6,924 nt of DNA from assembly GCA_015523135.1 (NCBI GenBank), contig WAKY01000095.1:1-6924 (forward strand), in the 5' to 3' direction. The position numbers and the translations under genes are program-made. This document shows, piece by piece, positions 5,988-6,924 of this stretch. Position 1 is the first letter of the stretch, and each line of letters opens with the position of its first letter. The notes beneath the pieces were generated by a model. It searched no databases. It was not told the DNA's origin and worked only from the letters and a program-made list of their open reading frames with translations. The stretch comes from Candidatus Aciduliprofundum sp. (lineage in GTDB: Archaea; Thermoplasmatota; Thermoplasmata; Thermoplasmatales; Aciduliprofundaceae).

Positions 5988-6004
5988 AAGAAATTCTTTT
6001 ATAT
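5988..6004 (+). terminator. Possible terminator between pgiA and ftsZ
   Basis: A short inverted repeat (AAGAAATTCTT, 5988-5998) runs into a T-rich stretch ending near 6004, just after the pgiA stop. The stem is weak and AT-only apart from one G-C pair, so the T-run is the more likely termination signal. Confidence 0.3.
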
Positions 6005-6018
6005 TATGGCACATTTAC

Positions 6019-6027
6019 TTTATAAAA
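6019..6027 (+). promoter_or_regulatory. TATA box of ftsZ
   Basis: TTTATAAAA is centred on 6023, 24 nt before ATG 6047, again at the leaderless distance. This indicates ftsZ is transcribed independently of pgiA. Confidence 0.6.
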
Positions 6028-6046
6028 GAACAAGGGATGGGATATT

Positions 6047-6924
6047 ATGAAGTTCTTAAAGGATATTGATGTAGGAACATCAAATGAAGTGGACTACACT
6101 GCTCCAGAGGATGAAGAACTAAAGAGACTTGTTGAAAAGCTCAAAGTGAACATAAAGATCATAGGTTGTGGTGGTGGTGGAAGCAACACAATAAATAGAA
6201 TGATGGAAGAGGGAATCTATGGTGCTGAGTTAATAGCTGCAAATACCGATGCTCAGCATCTTTTACACATTAAAGCAAATCGCAAAATTTTATTGGGCAG
6301 AAGAAGAACTCGTGGCTTAGGCGCTGGCTCAAATCCTCTTGTAGGTGAGGATGCAGCTAGAGAAGTAAATGAAGAACTTGAAAAATTACTGCAAGGCGCA
6401 GATATGGTATTCGTAACTGCAGGCCTGGGTGGTGGAACGGGTACTGGAAGTGCCCCCTACGTTGCAAAACTAGCAAAGGAATCTGGAGCATTGGTGCTAT
6501 CAGTTGTAACCCTACCATTCAAAGCAGAGGGAAAATTGAGAATGGAGAATGCAATGTGGGGCCTTGAAAGGCTCCGCCGTTATTCTGATACAACTATAGT
6601 TATACCAAATGATAAGCTATTAGAACTCGTCCCAAGATTGCCATTAAATGAGGCATTCAAGGTAGCTGATACAGTTTTGATGATAACAATTAAGGGCATA
6701 ACGGAAATTCTCACAAAGCCCGGATTGGTAAATGTGGATTATGCAGACCTGCGCACCGTTCTTGGGTCTGGTGGAGTTGCTATGGTGGGAATAGGTGAGA
6801 GTGATAGTACTCAAGATAGAGTCAAAGAGGCCGTGGATGAAGCCATTAACTCACCTCTCATAGATGCGGACATAAGCGATGCCACTGGAGCTTTAGTAAG
6901 AATTGTAGGCGATGAACATATGAG
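6047..6924 (+). CDS. ftsZ: Cell division GTPase FtsZ (FtsZ1-like), C-terminus beyond the window
   Basis: FtsZ is the tubulin-like GTPase that polymerises into the division ring at midcell. The window carries the first 292 residues, all open, ending mid-gene. Visible motifs are the nucleotide-binding loop Cys-Gly-Gly-Gly-Gly-Ser-Asn (41-47), NTDAQ (66-70), the tubulin signature GGGTGTG (128-134), VVTLPF (153-158) and IPNDKLLE (186-193). The T7 synergy loop Asn-Val-Asp-Tyr-Ala-Asp (229-234) keeps Asn229, Asp231 and Asp234, the residues that complete the GTPase site of the neighbouring subunit. The Met-Lys-Phe-Leu-Lys start, the Thr-Arg-Gly-Leu-Gly-Ala-Gly segment and GESDS after the T7 region resemble archaeal FtsZ1 more than FtsZ2, but this sub-family call is from memory and tentative. 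An out-of-frame ATG at 6037 was not used. The start at 6047 is supported by a TATA box 24 nt upstream. Confidence 0.95.
   Translation, partial: MKFLKDIDVGTSNEVDYTAPEDEELKRLVEKLKVNIKIIGCGGGGSNTINRMMEEGIYGAELIAANTDAQHLLHIKANRKILLGRRRTRGLGAGSNPLVGEDAAREVNEELEKLLQGADMVFVTAGLGGGTGTGSAPYVAKLAKESGALVLSVVTLPFKAEGKLRMENAMWGLERLRRYSDTTIVIPNDKLLELVPRLPLNEAFKVADTVLMITIKGITEILTKPGLVNVDYADLRTVLGSGGVAMVGIGESDSTQDRVKEAVDEAINSPLIDADISDATGALVRIVGDEHM

Noticed and set aside
5667..6014. Minus-strand open frames inside pgiA
   Set aside because: They are shadows of a securely identified enzyme gene and have no supporting motifs or promoter.

Overview
The window looks archaeal: a euryarchaeote of moderate to low GC, possibly Thermoplasmatota such as an Aciduliprofundum-like (DHVE2) organism. 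The evidence is a diphthine synthase, a cupin-type archaeal glucose-6-phosphate isomerase, an archaeal-type FtsZ, TATA-box promoters set about 24-26 nt before start codons (leaderless transcripts), and a very large secreted peptidase with surface-protein repeats. The lineage is an inference from gene content and style, not a computed placement.

Layout from left to right. (1) Positions 1-305, minus strand: the N-terminal part of an unrecognised secreted protein with a clear signal peptide; its promoter lies near 346-361. (2) 438-701, plus: a small protein with two membrane segments, starting at GTG. (3) 806-1582, plus: diphthine synthase (dphB), which methylates the modified histidine of elongation factor 2. 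(4) 1579-5343, minus: a 1254-residue membrane-anchored surface protein. In order it has a signal/anchor segment, a propeptide-like stretch, a papain-family (C1A) peptidase with an intact catalytic triad, a putative beta-sandwich, a NEW3-like Ig-type domain, a 14-coil NosD-type right-handed beta-helix, a calcium-loop-like motif, two fibronectin type III domains, and a C-terminal membrane helix with a lysine tail. It converges on dphB with a 4-bp overlap. (5) 5432-5983, plus: cupin phosphoglucose isomerase, divergent from the surface protein. (6) 6047 to the right edge, plus: the first 292 residues of FtsZ.

The genes do not form one pathway. Translation-factor modification, gluconeogenesis/glycolysis and cell division are housekeeping jobs. 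Each gene has its own TATA-like box, so most are probably transcribed singly. The accessory and most interesting element is the giant peptidase/beta-helix protein, plausibly used for extracellular peptide breakdown or surface attachment. I saw no RNA genes, CRISPR arrays, insertion sequences or new multi-gene defence-type system. No gene-free stretch exceeds 300 bases; the largest, 306-437, holds divergent promoters.
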